A stretch of 64,000 nucleotides of DNA from NCBI GenBank assembly GCA_963807775.1, contig CAWECY010000003.1, forward strand, positions 186,001-250,000. The letters run 5' to 3'. Made by a program: the position numbers and the translations under genes. Below are positions 1-11,242 of this stretch, in pieces (position 1 is the stretch's first letter; each line of letters starts with the position of its first letter). The notes below the pieces were generated by a model, which was not told the origin of the DNA, made no database searches, and worked only from the letters and a program-made list of their open reading frames with translations. Source of the stretch: Bog-473 sp963807775 (GTDB taxonomy: Bacteria; Actinomycetota; Acidimicrobiia; Acidimicrobiales; RAAP-2).

Positions 1-1140
1 TCGCCCGCTCCCAGCATGCGGTCCACCCGGAACTGCAGGAAGGGCCGCGCCTCCTTGACCGCCCGGGCCAGTCCGTCGGGATCGCTCCGGGCCAGTTCGC
101 CCGGGTCGCTGCCGCCCGGCAGGTCGGCCACCACCACGTCGACCTCGTGCTTGCGCTCCCACTCGTAGACGCGCGAGGTCGCGTTCTGACCCGGCACTGT
201 CGGCGTCGTAGGCCAGCACGATGCGCTTGCCGAAGTTGCGCAGCAGGCGTGAAGTGCTCCTCGGCCAGCGCGGTGCCGCACGTGGCCACCGCTCTCGGCA
301 CGCCGGCCTCGAAGCAGCCGATGACGTCGGTGTAGCCCTCGCACACCACGACCTCGCCCTGGGCGATGATGCCCTGCTTGGCCCAGTTGAGCGCGTAGAG
401 CGTGCGGCGCTTCGAGTAGATCGGCGACTCCTGCGAGTTCTTGTACTTCGGCTCCGGCCGCTCCGGCGGCGGCTGGCCCGGCCGCGGCGGCAGGATGCGC
501 CCGCCCAGCGCCACCGGACGGCCCGAGGGGTCACAGATGGGGAACAGCACCCGGGCCCGGAAGAAGTCCTGCACCCGGCCGCGCCGGTTGACGAAGCCCA
601 GCCCCGAGTCGGACAGCACCTTGCTCGGGCAGGCGCAGCGACGTGGCCAGCGCGTCCCACTCGTCGGGCGCCCAGCCCAGGCGGAACTGGCGCACCACCT
701 CGCCGTCGTAGCCGCGCGAGCGCAGGTAGTCGCGGGCCGGCCCGGCGTCGGGCGCGCGCAGCAGCCGCTCGTGGTACCACGCGACCGCCCGCTCCATGGC
801 GTCGAGCAGCTCGGAGCGGCGCTTGTGGTCTCGGCCCGCCTCGCGGTCCTCGTGCAGCGTGATGCCGGCCCGGTCGGCCAGGAGCCGCACGGCGTCGACG
901 AAGTCGAGATGCTCCATGGCCCGCACGAAGGTGATGGCGTCGCCCGACGCCTGGCAGCCGAAGCAGTAGTAGAAGCCCTCTTCGGCGTTGACGCTGAACG
1001 AGGGCGTCTTCTCGGTGTGGAACGGGCACAGCCCGCTCCAGCGCCGGCCCACCTTCTTCAGCAGCGGCGTGCTCGCTGATCAGGGCCACGATGTCGGTCG
1101 CCGCCCGGACCTGGGCCACGTCCTCGTCCGGAATCCCCAC
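1..1140 (-). CDS. dnaG: DNA primase DnaG, 3'-truncated by window edge and frameshifted
   Basis: DnaG makes the RNA primers for chromosome replication. The N-terminal CHC2 zinc-finger region is clear: CPFHTEKTPSFSV, then YYCFGCQASGD, followed by the RNA-polymerase-type core with CEGYTD (read in another frame). I chose the GTG at 1138-1140, which gives VGIPDEDVAQVRAATDIVALI, the expected DnaG start. The reading frame is broken at about 1067, 615, 247 and 195; each break is repaired by one base, after which the protein continues normally through the TOPRIM segment (YDADSAGQNATSR). The C-terminus lies outside the window. Four independent breaks in an essential gene point to sequence error, not to a pseudogene. 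It lies 66 bp downstream of ppdK on the same strand. Confidence 0.9.
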   Translation of the reverse strand, partial: MGIPDEDVAQVRAATDIVALISEHAAAEEGGPALERAVPVPHREDALVQRQRRRGLLLLLRLPGVGRRHHLRAGHGASRLRRRRAAPGRPGRHHAARGPRGGPRPQAPLRAARRHGAGGRVVPRAAAARARRRAGPRLPALARLRRRGGAPVPPGLGARRVGRAGHVAAPARARCCPTRGWASSTGAAGCRTSSGPGCCSPSVTPRAVRWRWAGASCRRGRASRRRSGRSRSTRTRRSRRSTRSAARSTRSTGPSRASSPRARSWCARATPTSSAASRPACRERWPRAAPRWPRSTSRLLRNFGKRIVLAYDADSAGSERDLARLRVGAQARGRRGGGRPAGRQRPGRTGPERSRRTGPGGQGGAALPAVPGGPHAGSGR

Positions 1141-1206
1141 GCCCTTGACGGTACCGCGGCGCCGTCGGCCACGCCCCGCCGGGGCCGGCCTGCCTCCGCC
1201 GCCCGG

Positions 1207-3886
<2,680 letters not shown>

Positions 3887-4005
3887 CGGGCCTCCTTGCC
3901 CTGGCGGGCGAACCGCGTGGCGAGCGCGGGCACGGGTGGTCGCTTCCGTCCCGACTCTGGGACGGGCCGGTCAGCCTACTTTCCCCCGGCCATACTCCGG
4001 GCGCT

Positions 4006-4505
4006 TCAGCGCCGGGTGCGCCGCCCGGACCCGCCTCGGGCGTCTGGCGTCCCCGTTGCCGGCGCCGTGACCTGGCGCTGGAAGACCTCCTTGGCCTGGC
4101 GCATGAAGTCGCGCACGATGGCGAGCTCGTCCTCCTTGAACTGCTGGGTCAGCGCGCCGCATCTCCTCGGCCACCGGCTGCTGCATCCCCTCCAGGCGCT
4201 CCCGGCCGCCGGCACGATCTCCACCCAGACCCGGCGGCGGTCCTCGGTGTCGCGCCGCCGGGTCACCATGCCCGCCTCCTCCAGCCGGTCGAGGATGAAG
4301 GTGACCGCTCCTGTGGTCAGCCCGCTCTCCTCGGCCAGGCGCCCCGCGGTGAGCGGGCCCGAGGCGACCAATAAGGTCCAGGCAGCGCATGTCGGTCCGA
4401 CTCAGCTTGAGCTTCTTGGCCAGTCCCTCGTTGAAGTCGCTGGCCGCGCCGAGGTACCCCATGATCTCGTCGCGCAGCTGCTGCACCAGCTCCCTTCGTG
4501 ACCAT
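4006..4505 (-). CDS. MarR-family transcriptional regulator (frameshifted)
   Basis: Winged-helix MarR regulators bind palindromic operators and usually repress a neighbouring efflux system. After the N-terminal helices (LRDEIMGYLGAASDFN, KLSRTDMRCLDL) the winged helix reads VASGPLTAGRLAEESGLTTG and DRLEEAGMVTRRRDTEDRRR, which is the MarR wing with its DxRR signature. The C-terminal dimerisation helix is FKEDELAIVRDFMRQAKEVF. Frame changes at roughly 4490, 4370, 4210 and 4160 break it. The ATG at 4505 is my preferred start; GTG 4517 is an alternative. It is divergent from the ABC exporter at 4576, which is the classic repressor/target arrangement. The ligand is not predictable. Confidence 0.8.
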
Positions 4506-4509
4506 TGTC

Positions 4510-4539
4510 TTGACACATAAGTAACTTTAGCACTAAGTT
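4510..4539 (+). promoter_or_regulatory. Divergent marR/ABC promoter with MarR-like palindrome
   Basis: This short AT-rich gap separates the divergent marR and ABC genes. TTGACA at 4510-4515 resembles a -35 box facing the ABC gene, with TAAGTT at 4534-4539 as a weak -10 at 18-bp spacing. AACTT-N7-AAGTT at 4523-4539 is an inverted repeat of the size used by MarR dimers and would cover the -10. That it binds the adjacent MarR is inference. Confidence 0.5.
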
Positions 4540-4575
4540 TCTTTTCAGTGGCTAATTCTCCGACTCTCACTCGCC

Positions 4576-5606
4576 GTGGAGGCGCACGACCTCGTCAAGG
4601 TCTTCCCCAGTGGCAACGTGCGCGCCCTCGACGGCGTCTCGCTCGAGGTCGAGACCGGCACCGTGCTCGGCCTGCTCGGTCCGAACGGCGCCGGCAAGAC
4701 GACCGCGGTGCGCATCCTGTCCACCATCCTCGAGCCCGACGAGGGCCGCGCCGCCATCCTGGGCCACGACGTGGCGAGCGAGCCCGACGTCGTGCGCCGC
4801 ATCATCGGGCTGGCCGGCCAGTACGCCACCGTCGACGAGAACCTGACCGGCCGCGAGAACATCCGCATGGTCGGCCGCCTGAGCCACCTGAGCCGCAAGG
4901 TGTCCTGGGCCCGGGCCGACGAGCTGCTCGAGGGCTTCGGCCTGGCCGACGCGGCAGACCGCGTCCTCAAGACCTACTCGGGTGGCATGCGCCGTCGCCT
5001 CGACCTGGCCGCCGCGCTGGTGGCCGGCCCGCCCGTCCTCTTCCTCGACGAGCCCACCACCGGCCTCGACCCCCAGGGCCGCCAGGACCTCTGGGGCGTC
5101 ATCGAGGACCTGGTGGCCGAGGGCACCACGGTGCTGCTCACCACCCAGTACCTCGAGGAGGCCGACCGCCTGTGCCCGCGACATCGTGGTGGTCGACCAC
5201 GGGCGCGTCATCGCCGAGGGCACGCCGGCCGAGCTGAAGGCCGACCTCGGCACCTCGGTCATCGCGGTCACTCTCGGCAACGTCGACATCGTCGCGCGAG
5301 GCCGTCCGGCTGCTGGCCCCCCTGGCCGACAAGGCGCCCGTCGTCGACCACGAGGTCGTCGAGCTGACGGTGGAGAACGGCCCCGCCGTGGGCGCCGAAG
5401 TACTGCGCGCGCTCGATGCCGCGCACATCCCCGTTGCCGGCCTGGCCCTGCGCGAACCCAGCCTCGACGACGTGTTCCTGAGCCTGACCGGGCACAAGAC
5501 CGAGGCCGAGACCGACGAGCAGCGGGCGGCGCGCCGGGCCGGCAATCGGCGCCGCGCTGCGGAAGCGGCCACCGGCGCCGACACCGACGGAAAGGACGCC
5601 GCATGA
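4576..5606 (+). CDS. ABC transporter ATP-binding protein, drug-export (DrrA-like) type (frameshifted)
   Basis: The ATPase subunit energises an ABC-2 exporter. Walker A is GPNGAGKT (residues about 34-41), the signature is YSGGMRRRLDLA, and Walker B is PVLFLDEPTTGLDP followed by LTTQYLEEADRL, all typical of the DrrA/daunorubicin-resistance class. The frame breaks near 5174 (after EEADRLC) and near 5298. The C-terminal part continues as DIVVVDHGRVIAEGTPAELK and then ENGPAVGAEVLRAL...EPSLDDVFLSLTGH, ending at 5606 with a charged Ala/Arg tail. Repaired length is about 343 residues, as expected. The start is the GTG at 4576; no ATG is available. The stop overlaps the permease ATG by four bases (ATGA), so the two are translationally coupled. 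The substrate is unknown. Confidence 0.88.
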
Positions 5607-6431
5607 CGCACCATCGCCCTCCCCCGCACCGCCGTCGAGCGTGCGGCGCCGCAAGCGGGCAGCCGCATCGGCTGGGCCGTCCAGGACATGCTGACGGTGA
5701 CCTGGCGCAACCTGCTGGCGCTGGCCCGCACCCCCGAGACCGTGTTCTTCTCGGCCATCCAGCCGATCATGTTCGTGCTGCTGTTCACCTTCGTCTTCGG
5801 CGGCGCCATCCACATCCCCGGCGTGCCCTACGTCGACTACCTCATGCCGGGCATCTACGTGCAGACGGTCACCTTCGGCGCCATGTACACCGCGGTGGGA
5901 CTGGCCGAGGACCTGCAGAAGGGCCTGATCGAGCGCTTCCGCGCCCTGCCCATGGCCCGCTCGGCCGTGCTGGCCGGGCGCACGACGGCCGACCTGGTGC
6001 GCAACGTGTTCACCGTGTTGATCATCACCGTGGTCGGTTTCGCCGTCGGCTTCCGCATCGGCACCAACTTCGGGCTCTTCCTCTGCGGCGTCCTCATGGT
6101 GCTGCTGTTCTCCTACACCGTGTGCTGGGGCTTCGCCTTCGTCGGCTTGACGGCCCCCAACGCCGAGACGGCGCAGCTCATGGTCTTCCCCATCCTGTTC
6201 CCGTTCGTCTTCGCCTCGTCGGCCTTCGTGCCGGTGAGCGTGATGCCGGGCTGGCTGCAGGCCTTCGCCAAGCACCAGCCGGTGACCCAGGTGGTCGACG
6301 CCGCACGCTCGCTCATGACGGGAGGCACCCTGCACGACTCGACCGCCATCTGGCAGGCGCTGGCCTGGTGCGCCGGGATCCTCGTGGTGACGGTCCCGCT
6401 GGCCGTGCGCAAGTACCGCCAGGTCGCCTAG
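5603..6431 (+). CDS. ABC-2 type transporter permease (one frameshift near start)
   Basis: This is the integral-membrane partner of the preceding ATPase. It has about six hydrophobic segments, starting around ETVFFSAIQPIMFVLLFTFV and ending with ILVVTVPLAV, and the ABC-2 motif LPMARSAVLAGRTTADLVRN. The uninterrupted frame begins at 5688 (MLTVTWRNL). Removing one base near 5612 joins it to the ATG at 5603 and gives MTHIALPRTAVERAAPQ followed by SRIGWAVQDM, the usual cytoplasmic lead-in. That start overlaps the ATPase stop. I therefore favour a 275-residue protein with a sequence error over a 247-residue one. Confidence 0.87.
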
Positions 6432-6439
6432 ACCGGCCC

Positions 6440-6459
6440 AGGGCGGCTCCGCACGCCCT
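6440..6459. terminator. Possible shared hairpin between convergent genes
   Basis: AGGGCG (6440-6445) and CGCCCT (6454-6459) form a 6-bp stem with an 8-base loop in the 26-bp gap between the convergent permease and glyS. There is no T tract. It reaches the glyS stop codon. It could act as a weak bidirectional terminator. Confidence 0.3.
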
Positions 6460-7892
6460 ACCCCTCGCCGGTGCGCCGGCGCAGCTCGCCCAAAAGGTTG
6501 GCCAAGGGGACGCGCACCTGCTCGGTGGTGTCCCGGTCGCGCACCGTAACCGCCTCGTCCACCAGCGAGTCGAAGTCGACCGTGATGCACCAGGGCGTGC
6601 CGACCTCGTCCTGGCGCCGGTAGCGCTTCCCGATGCTCTGGGTCACGTCGTAGTCGCACATGAAGTGCGGCCGCAGCATCGTGAGCACCGAACGGGCCAG
6701 AGGCTCGAGCGTGTCCTTCTTCGACAGCGGCAGCACTGCCACTTGATACGGCGCCAGCCTCCAGTGCAGCCGCAGCACCGTCCGGGCCTCGTCCCCTACC
6801 TCGTCCTCGGCGTAGGCCGACAGCAGGAAAGCCATCATGGTGCGGGTGGCCCCGGCCGCCGGCTCAATGACGTACGGGGTGTAACGCTCGTTGGTCTGCG
6901 GGTCGAAGAAGTCGAGAGTGACGCCCGACGCGTTGGCGTGGGCCGTCAGGTCGAAGTCGCCCCGATTCGCGATACCCTCGAGCTCGTCCCAGCCCCAGGG
7001 GAACAGGAACTCCACGTCGGCCGTGCCCCGCGAGTAGTGCGACAGCTCGCTCTCCTCGTGGTGGCGCAGCCGCAGCTTCTCGGCCGGGATGCCGAGGCCG
7101 AGATACCAGTTCATTCGCTCGGACAGCCAGTAGTCGAACCACTTCGGCGCCTCGTCGGGCGGCACGAAGTACTCCATCTCCATCTGCTCGAACTCTCGGG
7201 TGCGGAACACGAAGTTCTGCGGCGTGATCTCGTTGCGGAACGACTTGCCCACCTCCGCGATGCCGAAGGGCGGCTTCTTCCGCGTCGTGCCGAGCACGTT
7301 AGCGAAGTTGGTGAACATGCCCTGGGCCGTCTCGGGGCGCAGGTAGGCCACGTGGCCCTCGTCCTCCACGGGGCCGGCGTGCGTCTTGAACATCAGGTTG
7401 AAGGCCCGGGCCTCGGTCAGGTCGTGCGACCCGCAGTTGGGGCACTTCCCGTCGATCTTGTCCTCGCGCCAGCGCTCGTGACAGTTCTTGCAGTCGACCA
7501 GGGGGTCGGTGAAGGTGGCCAGGTGGCCCGAGGCCTCCCACACAGCCGGCGGGCCGAGGATGGCGGCGTCCAGCCCCACCACGTCGTCGCGCTCCTGCAC
7601 CATGGCGCGCCACCAGGCGTTCTTGACGTTGCGCAGCATGTTGACCCCGAGTGGGCCGTAGTCGTAGGTGGAGCGGAAACCGCCGTAGATCTCGGCCGAG
7701 GGGAAGATGAATCCGCGGTGCCGGCACAGCCGCACCACCTTCTCCATCAGATCGTCGGAGGCGCCGGGCTTGGGAGCGCCGGGCTTGGGAGCGCCGGGCT
7801 TGGACGCACCGGCCCTCAGACGCGCCGGCCTGGGGTGCCTCGGCCTCGGCCTCGGGCGCGGCGGCCTCAGGCGCTTTGGGCGTCTCGGTCAT
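6458..7892 (-). CDS. glyS: Glycyl-tRNA synthetase, alpha2 single-chain type, with repeat-containing N-terminal extension
   Basis: This enzyme charges tRNA-Gly. The uninterrupted core starts at 7747 (MEKVVRLCRHRGFIFPSAEI) and has the class II features: motif 2 region GKSFRNEITPQNFVFRTREF and EFEQMEMEYF, a zinc site CKNC...CPNC, and a C-terminal anticodon-binding domain from about VLPLSKKDTLEPLA. Upstream, an ATG at 7892 overlaps the hemW stop by four bases (ATGA) and opens an Ala/Glu/Pro-rich leader. After one frame correction near 7814 the leader continues as ASKPGAPKPGAPKPGAS into the core. I prefer 7892 because of the coupling; a conservative start is 7747. The leader is dispensable-looking and not part of the known fold. 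Confidence 0.92.
7761..7804 (-). repeat. 15-bp tandem repeat in the glyS N-terminal leader
   Basis: Three near-perfect copies of a 15-bp unit (GCGCCGGGCTTGGGA on the + strand) run through 7761-7804 and encode a KPGAP-type pentapeptide repeat in the glyS leader. Slippage here would change leader length by whole pentapeptides without changing frame. Confidence 0.8.
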
Positions 7893-8977
7893 CGGTGCAG
7901 GATACCGGAGCGGATTCTGGCGCTGACCTCGTTGGCCAGCAGCCGCCCCCGCACCGTCAGCACGGCCCGGCCCTCGCGCTCGGTCACCAACCCCTCGAGT
8001 TCCTCGGGCCGCTCCAGCGCCTCCCACGGCACGCCCCGCGGCATGCGCAACGCCAGCGACAGCTCCTCGAAGGCGCGCTGGTCGGGCGTCAGCACCTCGC
8101 GCCCCGCCTCGGCCGGGCGCCCCGCCTCCACCGCGGCGCAGTAGCGCTCGGGCGTGCGCACGTTCCACCAGCGCACACCGTCGCGGTGCGAGTGCGCCGC
8201 CGACCCGACGCCGAGATAGTCGCCCTGCTCCCAGTACAGATGGTTGTGCCGGCACTCGTGGCCCGGCCGGGCCCAGTTCGAGATCTCCTCCCAGCGGTAC
8301 CCGGCCGCGCCCAGCACCGCCTCGGCCCGCTCGTAACGCCGGGCCAGCGCGTCCTCGTCGGGATGGCGCAACGAGTCCTTGGCCAGCGGCGTCCCCGGCT
8401 CCACCGTCAGCGCATAGGCGCTCACGTGCGGCGGGGGGCACTCGAGCCCGAGCACGTCCTCGAGCGTGCGCGCCCAGTCGTCGTCGCTCTCGGCCGGGGC
8501 GCCGAAGATCAGGTCCAGGTTCCACGTCGGGAAGCCGGCCGCTTCCACCGCGCCGGACACCCCCGCGGCCGCCCCGGCCACCCGCCGCCGGCCCAACCCG
8601 GCCAGCACGTGGTCGTGCGTGGACTGCAGGCCGAACGACATCCGGTTAACGCCGGCCCGGCGGTAGGCGTCGAGGTGCGCGGCGTCGGCGTCCTCGGGGT
8701 TGCACTCGACCGTGACCTCGGCCCCCTCCGCCATCGGGATGGCCGCCAGAACGCGGCACAAGGTGTCGGGATGGAGGCGTGAGGGGGTGCCCCCTCCGAA
8801 GAAGACGGAGGTGGCGCCGACGAGGTGGCCACCCGCCTCGGCGCGCTCGAGCTCGGTGACGCAGGCGTCGGCGTAGCGCTCCATGAGGTGGTCACGGTCG
8901 GTGTAGGTGGCGAAGGCGCAGTAGTCGCAGCGCTCCCGGCAGAAGGGGATGTGGACGTAGACGCCGAAGGCGCTCAC
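7889..8977 (-). CDS. hemW: HemW-like radical SAM protein (coproporphyrinogen III oxidase-like, heme chaperone)
   Basis: HemW proteins are radical SAM, [4Fe-4S] proteins that bind heme and are thought to deliver it. The N-terminus VYVHIPFCRERCDYCAFATY carries the CxxxCxxC cluster motif followed by Phe, the HemW-type pattern that distinguishes it from true HemN. GGGTPS and VTVECNPED are the usual SAM-binding motifs, and SFGLQS follows. The C-terminal HemN_C domain (FEELSLALRMPRGV) is present, 362 residues in total. The GTG at 8977 is the start because it gives the family N-terminus and overlaps the recO stop (GTGA). It is co-transcribed with recO and glyS. Confidence 0.93.
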   Translation of the reverse strand: MSAFGVYVHIPFCRERCDYCAFATYTDRDHLMERYADACVTELERAEAGGHLVGATSVFFGGGTPSRLHPDTLCRVLAAIPMAEGAEVTVECNPEDADAAHLDAYRRAGVNRMSFGLQSTHDHVLAGLGRRRVAGAAAGVSGAVEAAGFPTWNLDLIFGAPAESDDDWARTLEDVLGLECPPPHVSAYALTVEPGTPLAKDSLRHPDEDALARRYERAEAVLGAAGYRWEEISNWARPGHECRHNHLYWEQGDYLGVGSAAHSHRDGVRWWNVRTPERYCAAVEAGRPAEAGREVLTPDQRAFEELSLALRMPRGVPWEALERPEELEGLVTEREGRAVLTVRGRLLANEVSARIRSGILHR

Positions 8978-9708
8978 AACCCGGCGGTCGAGCGCACCGA
9001 GCGGATGCGCCGGTCGAGGTGCGCCTCCATGGCCTCGGTGGCCAGCTCGGCCACCTCGTTGGCGCCGGGCGGCGGGGGCGGCTTGAGCACGGCGGCCAGG
9101 TCGCCGCCCAGGATGCGGCGCAGCAAGGCCAGGGCGGCCGGGCTCATGGAGCGTCCGCTGCGATGCACCCGGCACAGCGTGCCGCCGGCCACCAGGTCGA
9201 AGGCCACCAGCTCCACGGTGCCGTCGGGCTCGCCGCAGACGGCACACGCATCGAGCACGGGGCCGGCGCCCTCGAGGACGAGCGCCTTCATGAAGAACGA
9301 CGGCGCCAGCAGCGTGGGGTCCGCCTCGGGGTCGGCCAGGGCGCGCAGGGCGCCCACGAGCATGGCGTAGAGCCGGGGGTCGGGATGGCGCTCCTGGGCC
9401 ATCTGGTCGGTCACCTCGAGCAGGGCGATGCCCCGGGGCATGCGGGCCAGGTCCTCGCGGACGGTGCGGAACGTATCGAGCACCTCGACCTGGTTGACGA
9501 TGTCGAGATCGCTGCGGCCTTGCCACAGCAGCAGGTCCACGTGCGTCAGCGGTTCCAGGCGGGCGCCGAACTTCGACGTGGTCTTGCGCACGCCCTTGGC
9601 CACGGCGCGCACCTTGCCGTGGCGCTCGGTCAGGAAGACGACGATTTTGTCGGCCTCGCCCAGGCGGTAGGTGCGCAGGACGACGCCCCGGTCGCGGAAG
9701 AGGCTCAT
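8974..9708 (-). CDS. recO: DNA repair protein RecO
   Basis: RecO works with RecR/RecF to load RecA on gapped DNA and anneals ssDNA. The N-terminal OB fold starts MSLFRDRGVVLRTYRLGEADKIVVFL; the C-terminal helical zinc domain shows CAVCGEPD and a later Cys/His pair (LCRVH), as in actinobacterial RecO. Length is 244 residues, normal for the family. It starts 12 bp after the small membrane protein gene and overlaps hemW by four bases, so it is the second gene of a four-gene operon. Confidence 0.95.
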   Translation of the reverse strand: MSLFRDRGVVLRTYRLGEADKIVVFLTERHGKVRAVAKGVRKTTSKFGARLEPLTHVDLLLWQGRSDLDIVNQVEVLDTFRTVREDLARMPRGIALLEVTDQMAQERHPDPRLYAMLVGALRALADPEADPTLLAPSFFMKALVLEGAGPVLDACAVCGEPDGTVELVAFDLVAGGTLCRVHRSGRSMSPAALALLRRILGGDLAAVLKPPPPPGANEVAELATEAMEAHLDRRIRSVRSTAGL

Positions 9709-9720
9709 CGGCTCATCGGC

Positions 9721-10050
9721 TCACTGCGGCCCGGCGTCGGCCTTCGGGCGGTGGGCCGGGTCGAGCGGGCAGTAGCGCTCGCCCCGGCGGGCGGCCTCGG
9801 CGGTGGCCCGACGAGTCTCGGCGGCCAGGTCGGCCGCCCGGTTCTGGGCCTCCTGGGCGGCCCGGACGCGAGCGACGGCGGCGGCGCCGTGGGAATGCCG
9901 GCCGTAGAGCAGGTTGCCCGCTCCGACCAGGGCGGCGATGGCGACGATGACCACGACGACGACGCCCGCATGGATGGCGAACGCGACGGCGACCACGAAG
10001 GCGGCGAGGAAGGCGATCCCCGCGATCAGGGCGATCCGGGTGGCGGTCAT
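9721..10050 (-). CDS. Small two-helix membrane protein, unknown function
   Basis: I do not recognise this 109-residue protein. Residues about 5-30 (ALIAGIAFLAAFVVAVAFAI) and 31-47 form two adjacent very hydrophobic helices. A cytoplasmic-looking Ala/Arg/Glu-rich helical tail (VARVRAAQEAQNRAADLAAE) follows, likely a coiled coil, ending RYCPLDPAHRPK. It is the first gene of the recO-hemW-glyS operon (12-bp gap to recO). Its upstream region is unusual: a hexa/pentanucleotide repeat and then a tandem palindromic operator, so its expression may set that of the whole operon. Confidence 0.7.
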   Translation of the reverse strand: MTATRIALIAGIAFLAAFVVAVAFAIHAGVVVVVIVAIAALVGAGNLLYGRHSHGAAAVARVRAAQEAQNRAADLAAETRRATAEAARRGERYCPLDPAHRPKADAGPQ

Positions 10051-10104
10051 GACCTCTCTATTCTCGCAGCTGAGCGCGCCGGGCCGGGTCCGTGGCCCGT
10101 TGTC

Positions 10105-10182
10105 GGAGTCGGAGTTGAGTCGGAGTTGGAGTTGGAGTTGGAGTTGGAGTTGGAGTTGGGTCGGGTCGGGTCGGGTCGGGTC
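10105..10182 (+). repeat. (GGAGTT)n then (GGGTC)5 microsatellite, G-quadruplex-capable
   Basis: From 10105 imperfect GGAGTC/GGAGTT units lead into six perfect GGAGTT units and then five perfect GGGTC units at 10158-10182. The latter has five G3 runs with two-base loops on the + strand, a textbook G-quadruplex pattern. It lies between the operator at 10264-10300 and the start at 10050 of the gene transcribed leftwards, so it would be in the 5' region of that transcript, with G runs on the non-transcript strand. Confidence 0.9.
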
Positions 10183-10263
10183 GCTGCCGGGTTGGCGGGG
10201 ACCGGGGTCAGGTGTTGCGCCGGGTCGTTCGACGACGTCTGCCGGCGACCTTTCTGAAAAACG

Positions 10264-10300
10264 CTAAACTGGTAGGTTTAGTTTAAACCGACGCGTTTAG
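10264..10300. promoter_or_regulatory. Tandem palindromic operator, copy 1 (CTNAAC-N6-GTTNAG x2)
   Basis: Two 18-bp palindromes sit head to tail with a 19-bp pitch: CTAAAC(10264)-N6-GTTTAG(10281) and TTAAAC(10283)-N6-GTTTAG(10300). The same two-palindrome arrangement with the same N6 and 19-bp pitch occurs at 16018-16054 upstream of the ArsR gene. The first palindrome with its left flank also shares AAACGCTAAAC-N4-AGGTTTAG with the second site. It precedes the membrane protein-recO-hemW-glyS operon. Binding by the ArsR protein is inference. Confidence 0.7.
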
Positions 10301-10323
10301 TTGGCTCGGGACGCGGAGGCGGC

Positions 10324-11133
10324 TCAGGGGTTGACGGCGCCGAACCGCCGCACCCGCCGCTGGAAGTCGATCACCGCCTCGTAGAGGTGGCGCCGGCGCA
10401 TGTCGGGCCACAGCGTGTCGGGGAAGGTGAACTCGGAGTAGGCGATCTGCCACAGCAAGAAGTTCGAGATGCGGTTCTCGCCCGAGGTCCGGATGACCAG
10501 GTCGGGATCGGGCATGTCGGGGAAGTAGAGGTGACGCCGGATCACCTTCTCGTCGATCTTGTTGGCCGGGGTGCCCGAGGCGACGATGGCCCGCACGGCG
10601 TCGACGATCTCGGCTCGGCCGCCGTAATTGAAGGCCATGGTCATGACCATGCGCCGGTTGTGCTTGGTCAACTCGATCGACTCGTCCATGCGCCTGAGCA
10701 CCCGGCACGGCACGCGCCAGTCACGCCGTCCGGCGAAACGGATCTGCACGCCCTTCTCGTTGAGCTCGTCGCGTCGGCGCATCAGCAGCGACTGGTTGAA
10801 GTTCATGAGATAGCGCACCTCGTCGGGCGGGCGGCGCCAGTTCTCGGTGGAGAAGGCGTAGAGGGTGATCCACTTGACGCCGATCTCGAGGGCGCCATTC
10901 ACCACATCGAGCAGGGCCACCTCACCGGCGCCGTGACCCTCCGTCCGCGGCAAGCCGCGGGCGCTGGCCCAGCGACCATTGCCGTCCATGACACAGGCCA
11001 CATGCACCGGCACCCGCGCCAGGTCCAACTCAGGCGGGACGGGGTCGGGGTCCGCGTCCTGCGTCGCTGTGGGACGCGGTGCATCCTCTTCGGAGGCGGC
11101 CGAGGTCACAGTGAGTGAACCTACCGCGCGCAT
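10324..11133 (-). CDS. uppS: Polyprenyl (undecaprenyl/decaprenyl) diphosphate synthase, cis-type
   Basis: This Z-prenyl transferase makes the C50/C55 carrier lipid for cell-wall synthesis. The catalytic loop HVACVMDGNGRWASARG contains the essential Asp, TLYAFSTENWRRP is the substrate-binding motif, and DLVIRTSGENRISNFLLWQ the C-terminal IPP-binding motif. The open frame extends to 11226, but the first 30-odd residues are low-complexity Pro/Ala/Arg. I place the start at ATG 11133, with GTG 11109 as the next option; neither has a strong Shine-Dalgarno sequence. uppS/recO proximity is conserved in actinobacteria. It is divergent from the hemerythrin gene. Confidence 0.93.
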   Translation of the reverse strand: MRAVGSLTVTSAASEEDAPRPTATQDADPDPVPPELDLARVPVHVACVMDGNGRWASARGLPRTEGHGAGEVALLDVVNGALEIGVKWITLYAFSTENWRRPPDEVRYLMNFNQSLLMRRRDELNEKGVQIRFAGRRDWRVPCRVLRRMDESIELTKHNRRMVMTMAFNYGGRAEIVDAVRAIVASGTPANKIDEKVIRRHLYFPDMPDPDLVIRTSGENRISNFLLWQIAYSEFTFPDTLWPDMRRRHLYEAVIDFQRRVRRFGAVNP

Positions 11134-11180
11134 CCCAGGTGGCTCTGGCGCGGCCCGAGCGCGCCCAGCCCCGGGTGCCC

Positions 11181-11186
11181 TAGGGT
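11181..11186 (+). promoter_or_regulatory. -10-like hexamer for the hemerythrin gene
   Basis: TAGGGT at 11181-11186 matches the TANNNT -10 consensus on the + strand, about 56 bases before the ATG at 11243, which itself has AAGGAGG just upstream. No clear -35 is visible. Confidence 0.35.
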
Positions 11187-11242
11187 GAGTCCCATCCGGG
11201 GTCTGGGAAGCCTGGGGGAAGGGCATGACCTAAGGAGGCCCC

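Noticed and set aside
4982..8782. A 1266-codon + strand frame across ABC, permease, glyS and hemW
   Set aside because: It overlaps genes with clear domain motifs in other frames and on the other strand; it has no recognisable domain and its Arg/Pro/Ala-rich content is typical of antisense frames in high-GC DNA.
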